Origin: Micromonospora peucetia
GTDB lineage: Bacteria; Actinomycetota; Actinomycetes; Mycobacteriales; Micromonosporaceae
Length of the DNA stretch: 64,000 bases
Assembly: GCF_900091625.1 (NCBI RefSeq)
Contig: NZ_FMIC01000002.1
Coordinates: forward strand, 1,612,001-1,676,000
Direction: 5' to 3'
Position numbers and translations under genes: made by a program. Shown in pieces: positions 7,277-15,830 of the stretch. A model generated the notes under the pieces. It ran no database searches. It was given only the letters and a program-made list of their open reading frames with translations, and was not told where the DNA came from. Positions within the stretch are counted from its first letter, which is position 1, and each line of letters begins with the position of its first letter.

Positions 7277-7981
7277 GTGTCCCTACCCGAGGTGAAGCTC
7301 ACCGACCCCAAGGCCCTGCGGGGCTACGCGCACCCGCTACGAATGGCCCTGATCGGGCTACTGCGCCAGCAGGGCCCGATGACCGCCACCCAGGCCGCCG
7401 AGCGGCTCGGCGAGAGCGTGCCGAACTGCTCCTTCCACCTCCGGCAGCTCGCCAAGTACGGGCTCGCCGAGCGGGCGCCCGGCGCCGACGCCCGAGAACG
7501 GCCCTGGCGGGCCACCGCCCTCAATACGTCCTGGGACGACGTCTCGGACGACCCGCAGACCCGGGCGGCCGTTGACGAGCTGAGCGCCGTCCAGCTCGCC
7601 CTCTACACCCGCCAGGCCGAGGAGTTCCTGACCCGGCGGGCCGACGAGTCGACGGCCTGGCGGGCGGTCACCGGGTTCGGCGACCGGCCGGTGTACGTCA
7701 CCCCCGAGGAGATGGCCGCGCTGAGCGCGCGGATCGACGCCCTGCTCGCCGAGTACGACGACCGGATCGTCGACCCGACGAAGCGGCCGGCCGGCAGCCG
7801 GAAGGTCAGGCTCGTGCACCTGACCGTCCTCGCCGACCCGCCACCCGCCGAAACCGCCGGGGCCTCCGCTGATTCCGCCAACACCGCTGGTTCCGCCGAC
7901 ACCGCCGCTGGTTCCACCGGCGACGCCACGGGCCCCGGGCTGGCTGCCGGCCGCTCCGGCCAGTCGGACGACGCACGATGA
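7277..7981 (+). CDS. ArsR-like winged helix-turn-helix transcriptional regulator
   Basis: A 234-aa regulator. The N-terminal wHTH domain (about residues 12-75) contains the MALIGLLRQQGPMTATQAAE and NCSFHLRQLAKYGLAERA segments typical of HTH_20/ArsR-fold repressors. The middle region is helical. The last 45 residues are an Ala/Gly/Thr/Ser-rich tail with TAGS-type repeats, probably disordered. Start GTG 7277 follows the palindrome directly; an overlapping ATG at 7275 is in a frame that closes after six codons. The stop overlaps the MFS start as ATGA. It likely represses itself and the exporter in response to a ligand exported by the pump. Confidence 0.85.
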   Translation: MSLPEVKLTDPKALRGYAHPLRMALIGLLRQQGPMTATQAAERLGESVPNCSFHLRQLAKYGLAERAPGADARERPWRATALNTSWDDVSDDPQTRAAVDELSAVQLALYTRQAEEFLTRRADESTAWRAVTGFGDRPVYVTPEEMAALSARIDALLAEYDDRIVDPTKRPAGSRKVRLVHLTVLADPPPAETAGASADSANTAGSADTAAGSTGDATGPGLAAGRSGQSDDAR

Positions 7982-9270
7982 GTGGCGCGGAGGCGACCGC
8001 CGCCCCGGCCGCCGCCCCACCGGACGGTCCGGCCCGACGCGGCCCGCTGCCCCGGCTGCTGCGTGAGCGGGTGTTCCGTCGGTTCTGGTCGGCGCAGACC
8101 GTGTCGTACTTCGGCGACGAGATCTCCACCCTGGCCCTGCCGCTGCTGGCCGTGCTGGTGTTCCAGGCCACGCCCGCCGAGATGGGCTACCTGACCGCCG
8201 CCGCAGTCATCCCCAACCTGCTCTTCTCGCTGCTCATCGGCGCCTGGGTGGACCGGCACCCGCACAAGCGCCGCCTCATGATCCTCACCGACCTCGGCCG
8301 GGCGCTGCTGCTCGTCGCAGTGCCGGCGGCCTACCTGCTGGACGTGCTCACGATGGCCCAGTTGTACGTGGTCGCCTTCGCGGTCGGCACCCTCGCCGTG
8401 ATCTTCGAGGTCGCCCGAGGGCCGCTCTTCGTCTCCGTCGTGGACCGCTCCGACTACGTCGAGGCGAACACCCTGGTCAACGGCAGCCGGGCGATGTCCC
8501 ACGTGGCCGGGCCGAGCCTCGGCGGGATCCTCGTGCAGGTGCTCACCGCGCCGATCGCCCTGATCGCCGACGCCCTGTCGTACGTCGTGTCCGCGTACTT
8601 CCTGGGGCGGATCCGACCCACGGAGCCGGCACCCGCCCGCGGCGCCCTGGCGCTCGGCGGTGGGCTGGGCTTCATCGCGCGGACGCCGATGATGCGCGCG
8701 ATCCTGCTCGGCACCACCACGGTCAACCTGTTCAACTTCATGTTGATCGCGCTGTTCGTGCTCTACGCCACGCAGGAACTCGGCCTCACCCCCGGCCTGC
8801 TGGGCGCCGTGCTGGGTGCCGGCGCGGTGGGCGGCCTGATCGGCGCGGCACTGACCGGCCGGCTGGTCCGCCGGTTCGGCGTCGGCCCGACGCTGCTGGC
8901 CGGGTTCGTCCTCTTCCCTGCCCCCATGCTGCTCATTCCGCTCGCCGGCGGACCGACGCCGATGGTGGTCGGGATGCTCTTCGCCGCGGAGTTCCTCTCC
9001 GCGATCGGGGTGATGATGCTCGACATCACGACGGGCTCGGTGCAGACGGCGCTCACCCCGCAGGCGCTGCTGGCCCGGGTGGCCGGGGCCCGGCGCACCG
9101 TCAACTACGGCGTCCGGCCGATCGGCGCGCTGCTCGGCGGCGCGCTCGGCACCATCCTCGGCGTACGGCCGGCGCTGTGGATCGCGACGGCGGGCGCGCT
9201 CGCCGGGGTGGCGTGGGTGGCCTTCTCGCCGGTCCGCCGCCTGCACGGGCTTCCCGAGCAGGCCGACTGA
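7978..9270 (+). CDS. MFS transporter, multidrug/siderophore-exporter-like
   Basis: A 430-aa membrane protein with about 12 hydrophobic segments. The motif-A-like loop after TM2 appears as GAWVDRHPHKRRLM. The overall pattern (FRRFWSAQTVSYFGDEIS at the start of TM1) matches the EntS/Bcr-like MFS_3 group of exporters. Its start overlaps the regulator stop by four bases (ATGA), so it is the second gene of a repressor-pump operon. Substrate unknown; drug or metabolite efflux is the usual role in such pairs. Confidence 0.87.
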   Translation: MSGAEATAAPAAAPPDGPARRGPLPRLLRERVFRRFWSAQTVSYFGDEISTLALPLLAVLVFQATPAEMGYLTAAAVIPNLLFSLLIGAWVDRHPHKRRLMILTDLGRALLLVAVPAAYLLDVLTMAQLYVVAFAVGTLAVIFEVARGPLFVSVVDRSDYVEANTLVNGSRAMSHVAGPSLGGILVQVLTAPIALIADALSYVVSAYFLGRIRPTEPAPARGALALGGGLGFIARTPMMRAILLGTTTVNLFNFMLIALFVLYATQELGLTPGLLGAVLGAGAVGGLIGAALTGRLVRRFGVGPTLLAGFVLFPAPMLLIPLAGGPTPMVVGMLFAAEFLSAIGVMMLDITTGSVQTALTPQALLARVAGARRTVNYGVRPIGALLGGALGTILGVRPALWIATAGALAGVAWVAFSPVRRLHGLPEQAD

Positions 9271-9419
9271 CCAGGCCGGGCCGGCCCGCGCCACGACCAT
9301 CCTGTGTGGTGTCTCGGAGGTCCGGCGGTTGAGCGTCCTCGCCGGGGGTAGGAGTTTCTGTGACGAGGACGGCTCTCCCCACCGACGAGAGCGGTACGAC
9401 CTGACGAGGAGGATTGCCC

Positions 9420-10136
9420 ATGACCACGAAGGTCGAGAAGTCCATCGAAGTGCAGGTTCCGGTCAGCACCGCATACAACCAGTGGACGCAGTTCGAAGAG
9501 TTCCCCCGATTCATGGGAGCCGTCCGCGAGGTGCGCCAGCTCGACGACCAGCGGATGCACTGGGTCGCCGAGATCGCCGGCGTCCAGCGCGAATGGGACG
9601 CTCACGTTCTGGAGCAGGTGCCCGACCGGAAGGTCGCCTGGGCGGCCACCGAGGGCGTGACCAACGCCGGGGCGGTCTACTTCCAGCCCGTCGGCGCCGA
9701 CCGCACCATGGTTCAGCTGCATCTGGAGTACGAGCCCGAGGGCCTGGTCGAGAAGGCCGGCGACAAGCTCAACATCATCGAGCGGCAGGCCGAATCCGAC
9801 CTGCGGAAGTTCAAGTCGTACATCGAGGAGCGTGGCGTGGAGACCGGCGCCTGGCGCGGCACGGTCGACAGCGGCCTCGGTGTCGGCACGCCGGGCGTCG
9901 AGCACGCCGCCGCCACCCGAGGCGACAGCGGCAAGGCCGGGGTGTCCGGCAAGGCCGTCGCGGCGGGCGCCGCAGTGGCCGGGGCAGCGGCGGCCGGAGC
10001 CGCAGCGGTCGCGAACCACCGCTCCGACAAGGACGACCTACCGGCCACCACAACATCCGACACGGAGTACGTGGTGACCGAGGTCGAGGTCGTCCCGGAG
10101 ACCGGCACCGCCGGCTACCCGCATCGAACCCTCTGA
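9420..10136 (+). CDS. SRPBCC (START/polyketide cyclase-like) protein with Ala-rich tail
   Basis: A 238-aa protein. Residues 1-150 form an SRPBCC helix-grip domain (VEKSIEVQVPVSTAYNQWTQ, FEEFPRFMGAVREV, W..I.GVQREWDAHV), the group often annotated as cyclase/dehydrase. The C-terminal 80 residues contain an Ala/Gly stretch that could be a linker or weak membrane segment, then a charged tail. ATG 9420 is chosen over an in-frame TTG at 9414 because GAGGAGG (9405-9411) lies eight bases upstream. It binds an unknown hydrophobic ligand; similar proteins are abundant stress-associated orphans in actinobacteria. Confidence 0.8.
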   Translation: MTTKVEKSIEVQVPVSTAYNQWTQFEEFPRFMGAVREVRQLDDQRMHWVAEIAGVQREWDAHVLEQVPDRKVAWAATEGVTNAGAVYFQPVGADRTMVQLHLEYEPEGLVEKAGDKLNIIERQAESDLRKFKSYIEERGVETGAWRGTVDSGLGVGTPGVEHAAATRGDSGKAGVSGKAVAAGAAVAGAAAAGAAAVANHRSDKDDLPATTTSDTEYVVTEVEVVPETGTAGYPHRTL

Positions 10137-10162
10137 TCGATTCCGTACGCCTGCCCTGTCAA

Positions 10163-10197
10163 CGGACGGCCCGGGTCCTCGCGACCTGGGCCGTCCG
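10163..10197 (+). terminator. Hairpin terminator after the SRPBCC gene
   Basis: A 15-bp stem with one mismatch (CGGACGGCCCGGGTC / GACCTGGGCCGTCCG) and a 5-nt loop lies 27 bp past the stop. There is no strong T-run, as is common for actinobacterial terminators. Confidence 0.65.
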
Positions 10198-10293
10198 CTC
10201 GTCCCCACCAAGTGCGCACCTCGCCGCCGCCCCGACGCACACCTCGCCGTGGCCCCGACCCGAAATCCGGCGGGCGGCGTTCGCGGGGCGGCG

Positions 10294-10698
10294 TCAGTGT
10301 GCGTCCGCGAGCACCGTCCAGAGGTGACCGTCGGGGTCGGCGAAGGTGCCCGTGTAGCCCCACGGTTGCGGGCCCGGCTCGACGACGACGTCCGCACCGG
10401 CGGCCCGGGCCCGCCCGACGAGCTCGTCGACCTCGGCGGGCGTCGCGGCGGGGAGGCTGACGACGCACTCGCTCTGCCCCCGCCGGGCCACCTCGTGGCC
10501 ACCGATGACCCAGCCGAAACCGCCGGTGGGCACCAGCATGACCCGGAGACCGTCGTTGAGCGTGAACTGCAGGGGCTCGGGGACGCCGTCCTCGGCCGGC
10601 TCGCCGACGGCCTCCAGGCCGAGCCCCTCCGAGTAGAAGCGGTACGAGGTCGGGCGATCGGCGATCGGCAGGGCGACGACGACGGGTGCGTACTGCAT
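10294..10698 (-). CDS. VOC family (glyoxalase/bleomycin-resistance-like) protein
   Basis: A 134-aa vicinal-oxygen-chelate protein. It shows paired beta-alpha-beta units, with YRFYSEGLGLEAVGEP in the first half and GYTGTFADPDGHLWTVLA closing the second. The PDGHLW ending is the classic VOC signature. Family members are small cytosolic metalloenzymes or binding proteins. Metal ligands cannot be assigned with confidence. ATG 10698 lies downstream of a leftward promoter region; the next upstream gene ends 36 bp away. Confidence 0.85.
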   Translation of the reverse strand: MQYAPVVVALPIADRPTSYRFYSEGLGLEAVGEPAEDGVPEPLQFTLNDGLRVMLVPTGGFGWVIGGHEVARRGQSECVVSLPAATPAEVDELVGRARAAGADVVVEPGPQPWGYTGTFADPDGHLWTVLADAH

Positions 10699-10734
10699 GA
10701 GGCTGCCTTCCAGAGAGCTGACGACTGTGTGCTG

Positions 10735-11271
10735 TCAGTTGGTCCAACCGGCCGGATTGCTGAAGGACTCCCGGGAAATGCCTGAGCCGGTGACCGGCCA
10801 GCCGCCGAACCGCTCGTTGTGCAGGTGGGCGAAGAGGTAACACACACCCCCGCATTCGCCGTCGGGCACAGCCACGGTGGGATCGGCGGTCACTGCCTCG
10901 TAGAACTCGCGCCCGAGCGCGACGACGTGCCCCCGGCAGTAGAGGAACCCGTCGTCGGAGCCGTCGGTCACCTCGTGCACATCGGCCCGGTCGATGTCGT
11001 GCAACTTGCGCTCGACCACCCGGTCCAGGTCGGTCAACTCCTGGCTGGACAGGCCGGCAGCGAGCTGGCTGAGGTTGTCGAGGAACGGGTCGAGCCACTC
11101 GTCGATGGTGTAGACGCCTTCGACATTGGCCCCGGGTTCCCTGGTCAGGAGCGCCCGCCGGACCGCTGCGGGCTCGTCGCCGAGCCGCTCCCAGGCCGAC
11201 TCGACGAGGGCCCAGAACCTCGCCTCGTCCTCGGCGCTCGGCACCCGTACGCCATCCACCAGATCAGTCAC
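10735..11271 (-). CDS. DUF4240 domain protein
   Basis: A 178-aa protein from GTG 11271 (VTDLVDGVRVPSAEDEARFW). The sequence FWALVESAWERLG followed by an acidic helical core with FLDNLSQLAAGLS and a conserved FLYCRGHVVALGREFY block is typical of DUF4240, a family of unknown function common in Streptomyces and relatives. Longer upstream frames run into the GGCT repeat and are rejected. It is probably co-directional with, but separate from, the VOC gene. Confidence 0.75.
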   Translation of the reverse strand: MTDLVDGVRVPSAEDEARFWALVESAWERLGDEPAAVRRALLTREPGANVEGVYTIDEWLDPFLDNLSQLAAGLSSQELTDLDRVVERKLHDIDRADVHEVTDGSDDGFLYCRGHVVALGREFYEAVTADPTVAVPDGECGGVCYLFAHLHNERFGGWPVTGSGISRESFSNPAGWTN

Positions 11272-11318
11272 GCCGGGAGCGTAGCGACCACGACCGACAA
11301 CATCGCCCCGCCGCCGTG

Positions 11319-11369
<51 letters not shown>

Positions 11370-11386
11370 AAGGCCGCCGGCTTTCG

Positions 11387-11872
11387 TCAGCCGACCCGCC
11401 CACGGCTCGCCGACGGCAACCGCCGGCGGGCCCTGATCCGCACCACGATCATGATCACCGTGAGCGCGACGAACAGCGCCGCCGACCCGGCCACCAGGGG
11501 GTTGACGAAACCGGGCACCAGATCCGGGCCGCACGTGGTGTCCCGCAGCGGCCACATGCCTGACGACCCGTCGTCCGGGCCACGGTGGCCGTAGCCGTAG
11601 AGGTCCGGCCGCGCCAGCCCGCACCGGTCGTCGGGGTCGGTGACCGCCCCGAAGGTCGTCGTCCGCAGCCCGTACCCGTAGGCGGCGCACGCCGTCAGCG
11701 CCGCCCCGCCGGTCAGCAGCCATCCCGCCCGCGTCAGCATCCTCGGCACGGCCTGCGTGGCCCGGGCGTCCCGGAGTGCCAGCGCCGCCAGGCTCACGAG
11801 CACGGCTGCGCCCACCGCGACCACCGGCCAGGCCAGCGCCAACAGCAGGAGCGCGAGGAAGATGAGAGCCAT
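11387..11872 (-). CDS. Small integral membrane protein, unknown function
   Basis: A 161-aa protein with three clear hydrophobic helices: residues 2-30 (LIFLALLLLALAWPVVAVG), about 50-68, and about 125-145. A Cys/Asp-containing extracytoplasmic loop carries DDRCGLARPDLYGYG and RDTTCGPD, whose two Cys could form a disulfide. A short basic tail follows. No family is recognised. The ATG at 11872 is the only strong start. Confidence 0.65.
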   Translation of the reverse strand: MALIFLALLLLALAWPVVAVGAAVLVSLAALALRDARATQAVPRMLTRAGWLLTGGAALTACAAYGYGLRTTTFGAVTDPDDRCGLARPDLYGYGHRGPDDGSSGMWPLRDTTCGPDLVPGFVNPLVAGSAALFVALTVIMIVVRIRARRRLPSASRGRVG

Positions 11873-11930
11873 CGGGGTGCCAACCTACCCGCAACTCCGG
11901 CCCCGGTCGCGTGGATCATGGCAGGACGTC

Positions 11931-12712
11931 ATCGGGTGCGGTCAGCGACATGGATCGGCAGCGGGAACGGCCTGACCCGGCCAGCGACCGGTCACCCCGC
12001 CCGGAGAAGGACCGCCACGGCTACCCGCCCGTGGAATCGCCCGTGCCAGCGGCACCCGCGCAAGACTTCGCGAAAAATCCGGTTGTGCGCCCGATCGCAG
12101 CTCTGCTGAGGTGCTGGCACGCTTCCGACATCGGATGGAGCCAGACATGCTCGCTGGAAATCTCGTACGGCTACGACCGATGGAGCCGGACGACGCGGAA
12201 GCCCTGTGGCGGTGGAACAACGACCCGGACGTCATGCGCTGGCTCGACGATGGATACCCGGAATCCCTGGCCCAGGTCACCGCACGATGCGAGCAACGTG
12301 AGCGGAACTCGTACGAACACGTGCTCTTCGGGATCGAGACGCTGGCCGAGAAGCGGCTGATCGGCCTCGTCAAGCTCGGCGACGCGACGCCCGAGACCGG
12401 CGATGCGGAGCTGGACATCTACATCGGCGAGAAGGATTGCTGGGGGCGCGGTTACGGCACTGAGGCCACTCGCCTGATCTGCCGATACGGATTCGACAAG
12501 ATGCGCCTGCACCGCATCACGCTGTGGGTCGCGGACGAGAACGCTCCGGCGATCCGCGTCTACGAGAAGGCCGGCTTCGTCGAAGAAGGCAGGGCCCGCG
12601 AATCGTTCCGCCGCGACGGCAGATGGCACGACATGGTCATGATGGGCCTGCTGGAAGGCGAGCTGCACCGCTGACCGGGCCCGGAATCGGGTGCGGGCAG
12701 CGGCATGGATCG
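11931..12712. repeat. Imperfect 27-bp direct repeats flanking a GNAT gene
   Basis: 11931-11957 and 12686-12712 match at 25 of 27 bases (ATCGGGTGCGG-CAGCG-CATGGATCG). They bracket the acetyltransferase gene at 12147-12674. They resemble target-site or cassette-boundary repeats but are not paired with any transposase or integrase gene here. Confidence 0.6.
12147..12674 (+). CDS. GNAT family N-acetyltransferase (RimJ/RimL-like)
   Basis: A 175-aa acetyl-CoA-dependent transferase. It begins with LVRLRPMEPDDAEALWRWNN, contains the acetyl-CoA pyrophosphate-binding segment GRGYGTEATRL, and ends with the NAPAIRVYEKAGFVEEGRARE block typical of RimJ/RimL-type N-terminal or small-molecule acetylases. 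ATG 12147 is preferred to ATG 12135 because GGAG lies six bases upstream of it. Lower codon GC bias than neighbours and flanking imperfect repeats hint that it was acquired. Substrate unknown. Confidence 0.85.
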   Translation: MLAGNLVRLRPMEPDDAEALWRWNNDPDVMRWLDDGYPESLAQVTARCEQRERNSYEHVLFGIETLAEKRLIGLVKLGDATPETGDAELDIYIGEKDCWGRGYGTEATRLICRYGFDKMRLHRITLWVADENAPAIRVYEKAGFVEEGRARESFRRDGRWHDMVMMGLLEGELHR

Positions 12713-12789
12713 ACCGTACGACAAGTGTCTTCAGCGGACGAAATGGCCTCAGCGTCCGCCTCGCCCCGATGGCTTGGCAGACTGGCCGT

Positions 12790-13257
12790 GTGACTGATGA
12801 GCACGGCCAGGGCGCACCCGACACCGACGAACCGTCTCGGACCCCGACTCTGAGAATCGCGAGGCAGTTGTCAGAGGAGTTGTTTGGGGCGGCGACTGTG
12901 GGAATCGCCGGCGTCAAGGGCGGGATATCGGTCACCGTCACGCCACACAACCCCGATGCCCGTGCCTTCGGATGGGCGGACTTCTCCGATCAACTCGTCC
13001 TGGCGGTCGGCGACCACGGCGGCCGGTGGGAGTTGGACGCCGCACCCGAAGATGTCGCCCTGCTCGAAGACATCGCCCGCTCGGTGATCGCCGGCAGGGT
13101 TCGGGAGGTGTTCGCTCCGGGCCGCTCGGCCGTCTCCGTCACGCTCGCCGATGGATCCGTGGAAACCGAGATCGGCGGCGAAGCGCCAACCGGTTGCCTG
13201 CCGCTTCCCTTCTGGCGGCGCTGGTCCCGCAGCGTCCAGTACGCCCCCTACGAGTGA
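12790..13257 (+). CDS. Hypothetical protein, 155 aa
   Basis: The frame starts at GTG 12790 (VTDEHGQGAPDTDEP). It is soluble, with a mixed alpha/beta core (TPTLRIARQLSEELFGAAT, GGISVTVTPHN) and a closing aromatic/basic segment PFWRRWSRSVQYAPYE. The LxxIARSVIAGRVREVF helix followed by a beta hairpin suggests a small folded domain. No family is recognised. It is a stand-alone plus-strand gene. Confidence 0.6.
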   Translation: MTDEHGQGAPDTDEPSRTPTLRIARQLSEELFGAATVGIAGVKGGISVTVTPHNPDARAFGWADFSDQLVLAVGDHGGRWELDAAPEDVALLEDIARSVIAGRVREVFAPGRSAVSVTLADGSVETEIGGEAPTGCLPLPFWRRWSRSVQYAPYE

Positions 13258-13357
13258 CCCGCAAGCGGGTGTGAGCGTCGGCTTCCGCCGGGCACGCTGA
13301 CCCGGTCGGCGCGGCCACGCACCAGCCGCCCACCGCACCCTCGAGGAGTAACACCCG

Positions 13358-13432
13358 ATGACCCTGCCCCGCCCAGCACTGTCGGCGGGAAACCTGCCCG
13401 CCGACCTGGGTGCACGGCTGCGCCCGACCTGA
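13358..13432 (+). CDS. Doubtful 24-aa ORF in the gap before tRNA-Thr
   Basis: ATG 13358 follows GAGGAG at a normal distance and encodes 24 residues starting MTLPRPALSAGN. The downstream sequence has no good coding frame, so this may be the 5' end of a decayed gene. Apart from it, 13258-13698 holds nothing recognisable. Confidence 0.25.
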   Translation: MTLPRPALSAGNLPADLGARLRPT

Positions 13433-13698
13433 GGCCTGCTACCGGCAGGCGTGGCGGTGCCCGAACCGGTCGTCGGCCGGCCGGTGCCGGCTACACCAGC
13501 GGGCGTGCCCTCCGCTGTGCCCGGCACGCGGCCCGCGGCCGAGCTACCTCAGCGGCGAAGCGGGCTTTGTTCCGACCGGTGGTGGATCTCGCCGAGCGAC
13601 GCTGGCGGAAGGCTGCCGGGTGGTCCTGTCCTCAGCTCTGTCCTCAGATCGAGAACGCCAGCTGCCCGCGAGCCTCCTCGCCCGAGGGTGAACAGCAG

Positions 13699-13733
13699 AA
13701 AGGCCCTGGTCAGGGATAGTGACCAGGGCCTTT
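13699..13733 (-). terminator. Intrinsic terminator of tRNA-Thr
   Basis: A perfect 14-bp stem (AAAGGCCCTGGTCA / TGACCAGGGCCTTT) with a 7-nt loop lies 9 bp past the tRNA 3' end in the direction of transcription. The A/T ends give a T-run on either strand. Confidence 0.85.
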
Positions 13734-13742
13734 CACCTGCCG

Positions 13743-13816
13743 AGCCGCCTGACGGAATCGAACCGTCGACCTACGCATTACGAGTGCGTCGCTCTAGCCG
13801 ACTGAGCTAAGGCGGC
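13743..13816 (-). tRNA. tRNA-Thr (anticodon CGT)
   Basis: The cloverleaf is readable on the minus strand: acceptor stem GCCGCCT/AGGCGGC, D-arm TAGCTCAGTCGGCTAGAGC, anticodon loop CTCGTAA with anticodon CGT, and T-arm with GGTTCGATTCC. CCA is not encoded. A terminator follows. No integrase or attachment duplication is seen next to it. Confidence 0.93.
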
Positions 13817-13951
13817 AACGATCATCAAGTGTACGGCACGACCAGCCTTCCGGCCGAGCGGGATGCCACCCGCCCGCCGACCCGGACAACCGGCCCCGAA
13901 CCGTCATCCGCCGGACAGCGATCCCGGCCGGCCGGGACTACGCTGCGGCGG

Positions 13952-15709
13952 GTGACCGACGATCGCGCCCCCGACGTGGACCCGCAGGACGGCGTGGCGG
14001 AGAGCCCACACGCGAGCGAGGCGGCCGGTGGGCGCGCGGCATGCCGACCACGCAGCGTCGATCCCCGGGAGTTGGGCTTCACCCCGCGCAAGCCGGTGCC
14101 GTGGCTCGCGCCGTTCCTGCTGATCAGCACCGGAATCCGTACGCTGCTGGCGATGCTCTTCGGGGCTTACCTCGACAAGCGGGAGTTGCAGAATTCGCTC
14201 GACGCCGGCATCGCGAGGCAGGTCGGGCCGGACGGCGGTCTCTGGCTGGACTACGTGGCCGACCTGGGCGACGGCTTCAACGCCACCTACTCGGTGGCCT
14301 ACCTGCTCGCCCAGCCCGAGCTGGAGGTGGACGGGCACCGGTTGCCCCGCGCGCAGACCCTGGTGATGGGTGGCGACCAGGTCTACCCGTCGGCGGCCTT
14401 CGAGGCGTACGAGGACCGGTGCAAGGGGCCTTACCAGGCCGCGCTGCCGGTCACCCCGCCGGAGCGGCCCACGCTCTTCGCGGTTCCAGGCAACCACGAC
14501 TGGTACGACGGACTGACCGCCTTCCTGCGGCTCTTCGTCCGGTCCCGGGACCGGCACTTCGGCGGCTGGGAGACCGGCCAGTCCCGCTCGTACTTCGCGG
14601 TCGAACTGCCCGCCGGCTGGTGGCTGCTCGGCCTCGACGACCAGTCCGGCTCGTACCTGGACGATCCCCAGCTCACCTACTTCGACCGGGTCGCCGAGCG
14701 GCTCGGCCCGGACAGCCGGGTGATCCTGGCCGTGCCGGCGCCGACGTGGGTCAAGGCCGTCGACCAGCCCACGGCGTACGACTCGGTGGACTACTTCATC
14801 CGTACGATCGTCGCGCCCACCGGGGCGCAGGTGCGGCTGCTGATCTCCGGCGACCTGCACCACTACGCCCGGTACGCCGGCCCGGACCGGCAGCTGATCA
14901 CCTGCGGGGGCGGCGGCGCGTATCTCTACCCGACGCACGAGTTGCCGGAGCGGATCGAGGTGCCGCCGCGTGACACCCTCGCCCGGCGGGCCAGCGCCTC
15001 CCACCCGTACGAGCTGGCCGGCCGCTACCCGGACGCCGCCCGCTCCCGGCGGTACGCCTGGGGGATCTTCCCCCGCCTGCCGCTGCGCAACCCGGGCTTC
15101 ACGACCCTGCTGGGCACCCTGCACACGCTGCTGATGCTGGCGATGGCCGGCGTCGCGACCAACCCGGAGGGGACGGAGCAGCGACTGTTCAGCGTGCCGC
15201 TGATGGCGATGCTGATCGTCACGATGCTCGGCGCGGCCTTCTTCGCCAAGCCGCCCAGCTCCGGCGGCAAACGGCACGCCCGGCACTGGATCCTCGGCGT
15301 GGGCCATGGCCTGGCCCAGGTCGGGCTGGCCGCCGCCGGCACCTGGGCCTGGCTGGCCCTCCCCTTCTACGACTGGCCGTGGCCACTGCCGGTCGCCGCC
15401 GCGGCGGTGCTCTACGGCCCGGTGAGCGGGCTGGTGGCGAGCCAGTTGGTGGCCGCGTACCTGCTGGTGGCCGGCGCGTTCGGGGTGAACGTCAACGAAC
15501 TCTTCGCCGGCCAGGGCATCGAGGACGCCAAGTCGTTCCTGCGGCTGCGCATCGACCCGGACGGCACCCTGACGATCTACCCGATCGCCGTAGACCGGGT
15601 TGCCCGCGACTGGCAGGTAAACCCCGACCAGTCCCCCGAGTCCTCCTGGCTGACCCCGAAGCACCCCCTCCGCCCCCGCCTGGCCGAACCCCCCACCACC
15701 CTCACCTGA
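13952..15709 (+). CDS. Metallophosphoesterase with C-terminal membrane domain
   Basis: A 585-aa calcineurin-like phosphoesterase. Metal-site motifs are GGDQVYPS, VPGNHDWYDG and ISGDLHHYARY, spread over residues 130-310. The last 190 residues contain four to five hydrophobic segments (for example TLLMLAMAGVAT and MAMLIVTMLGAAFFA), so the enzyme is probably membrane-anchored. GTG 13952 is chosen because TACGCT, a TAnnnT -10 box, lies seven bases upstream, suggesting a leaderless mRNA. Substrate unknown. Confidence 0.82.
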   Translation: MTDDRAPDVDPQDGVAESPHASEAAGGRAACRPRSVDPRELGFTPRKPVPWLAPFLLISTGIRTLLAMLFGAYLDKRELQNSLDAGIARQVGPDGGLWLDYVADLGDGFNATYSVAYLLAQPELEVDGHRLPRAQTLVMGGDQVYPSAAFEAYEDRCKGPYQAALPVTPPERPTLFAVPGNHDWYDGLTAFLRLFVRSRDRHFGGWETGQSRSYFAVELPAGWWLLGLDDQSGSYLDDPQLTYFDRVAERLGPDSRVILAVPAPTWVKAVDQPTAYDSVDYFIRTIVAPTGAQVRLLISGDLHHYARYAGPDRQLITCGGGGAYLYPTHELPERIEVPPRDTLARRASASHPYELAGRYPDAARSRRYAWGIFPRLPLRNPGFTTLLGTLHTLLMLAMAGVATNPEGTEQRLFSVPLMAMLIVTMLGAAFFAKPPSSGGKRHARHWILGVGHGLAQVGLAAAGTWAWLALPFYDWPWPLPVAAAAVLYGPVSGLVASQLVAAYLLVAGAFGVNVNELFAGQGIEDAKSFLRLRIDPDGTLTIYPIAVDRVARDWQVNPDQSPESSWLTPKHPLRPRLAEPPTTLT

Positions 15710-15751
15710 CCCCCACCACCCACCTACCCCACCCACCGGGCAGGGGCACGC

Positions 15752-15812
15752 GTCGATCGTGAGGTTGGCGGCGAAGTTGATCGCGAACAGTGCCGCCAAC
15801 CTCATGATCGAC
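15752..15812. terminator. Long inverted repeat between convergent genes
   Basis: GTCGATCGTGAGGTTGGCGGC (15752-15772; one base differs from a perfect partner) pairs with 15792-15812 across a 19-nt loop. It sits between the convergent metallophosphoesterase and P-loop kinase genes, so it can serve as a bidirectional terminator. It also looks like a member of a dispersed hairpin family. Confidence 0.65.
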
Positions 15813-15830
15813 GCGGTGGGGTGGGTGCTC

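Noticed and set aside
13451..13810. Plus-strand ORF overlapping tRNA-Thr
   Set aside because: It runs through the tRNA and its terminator and shows no coding motif.
13743..13816. tRNA-Thr as an integration site for a mobile element
   Set aside because: No integrase, excisionase or repeat of the tRNA 3' end was found beside it.
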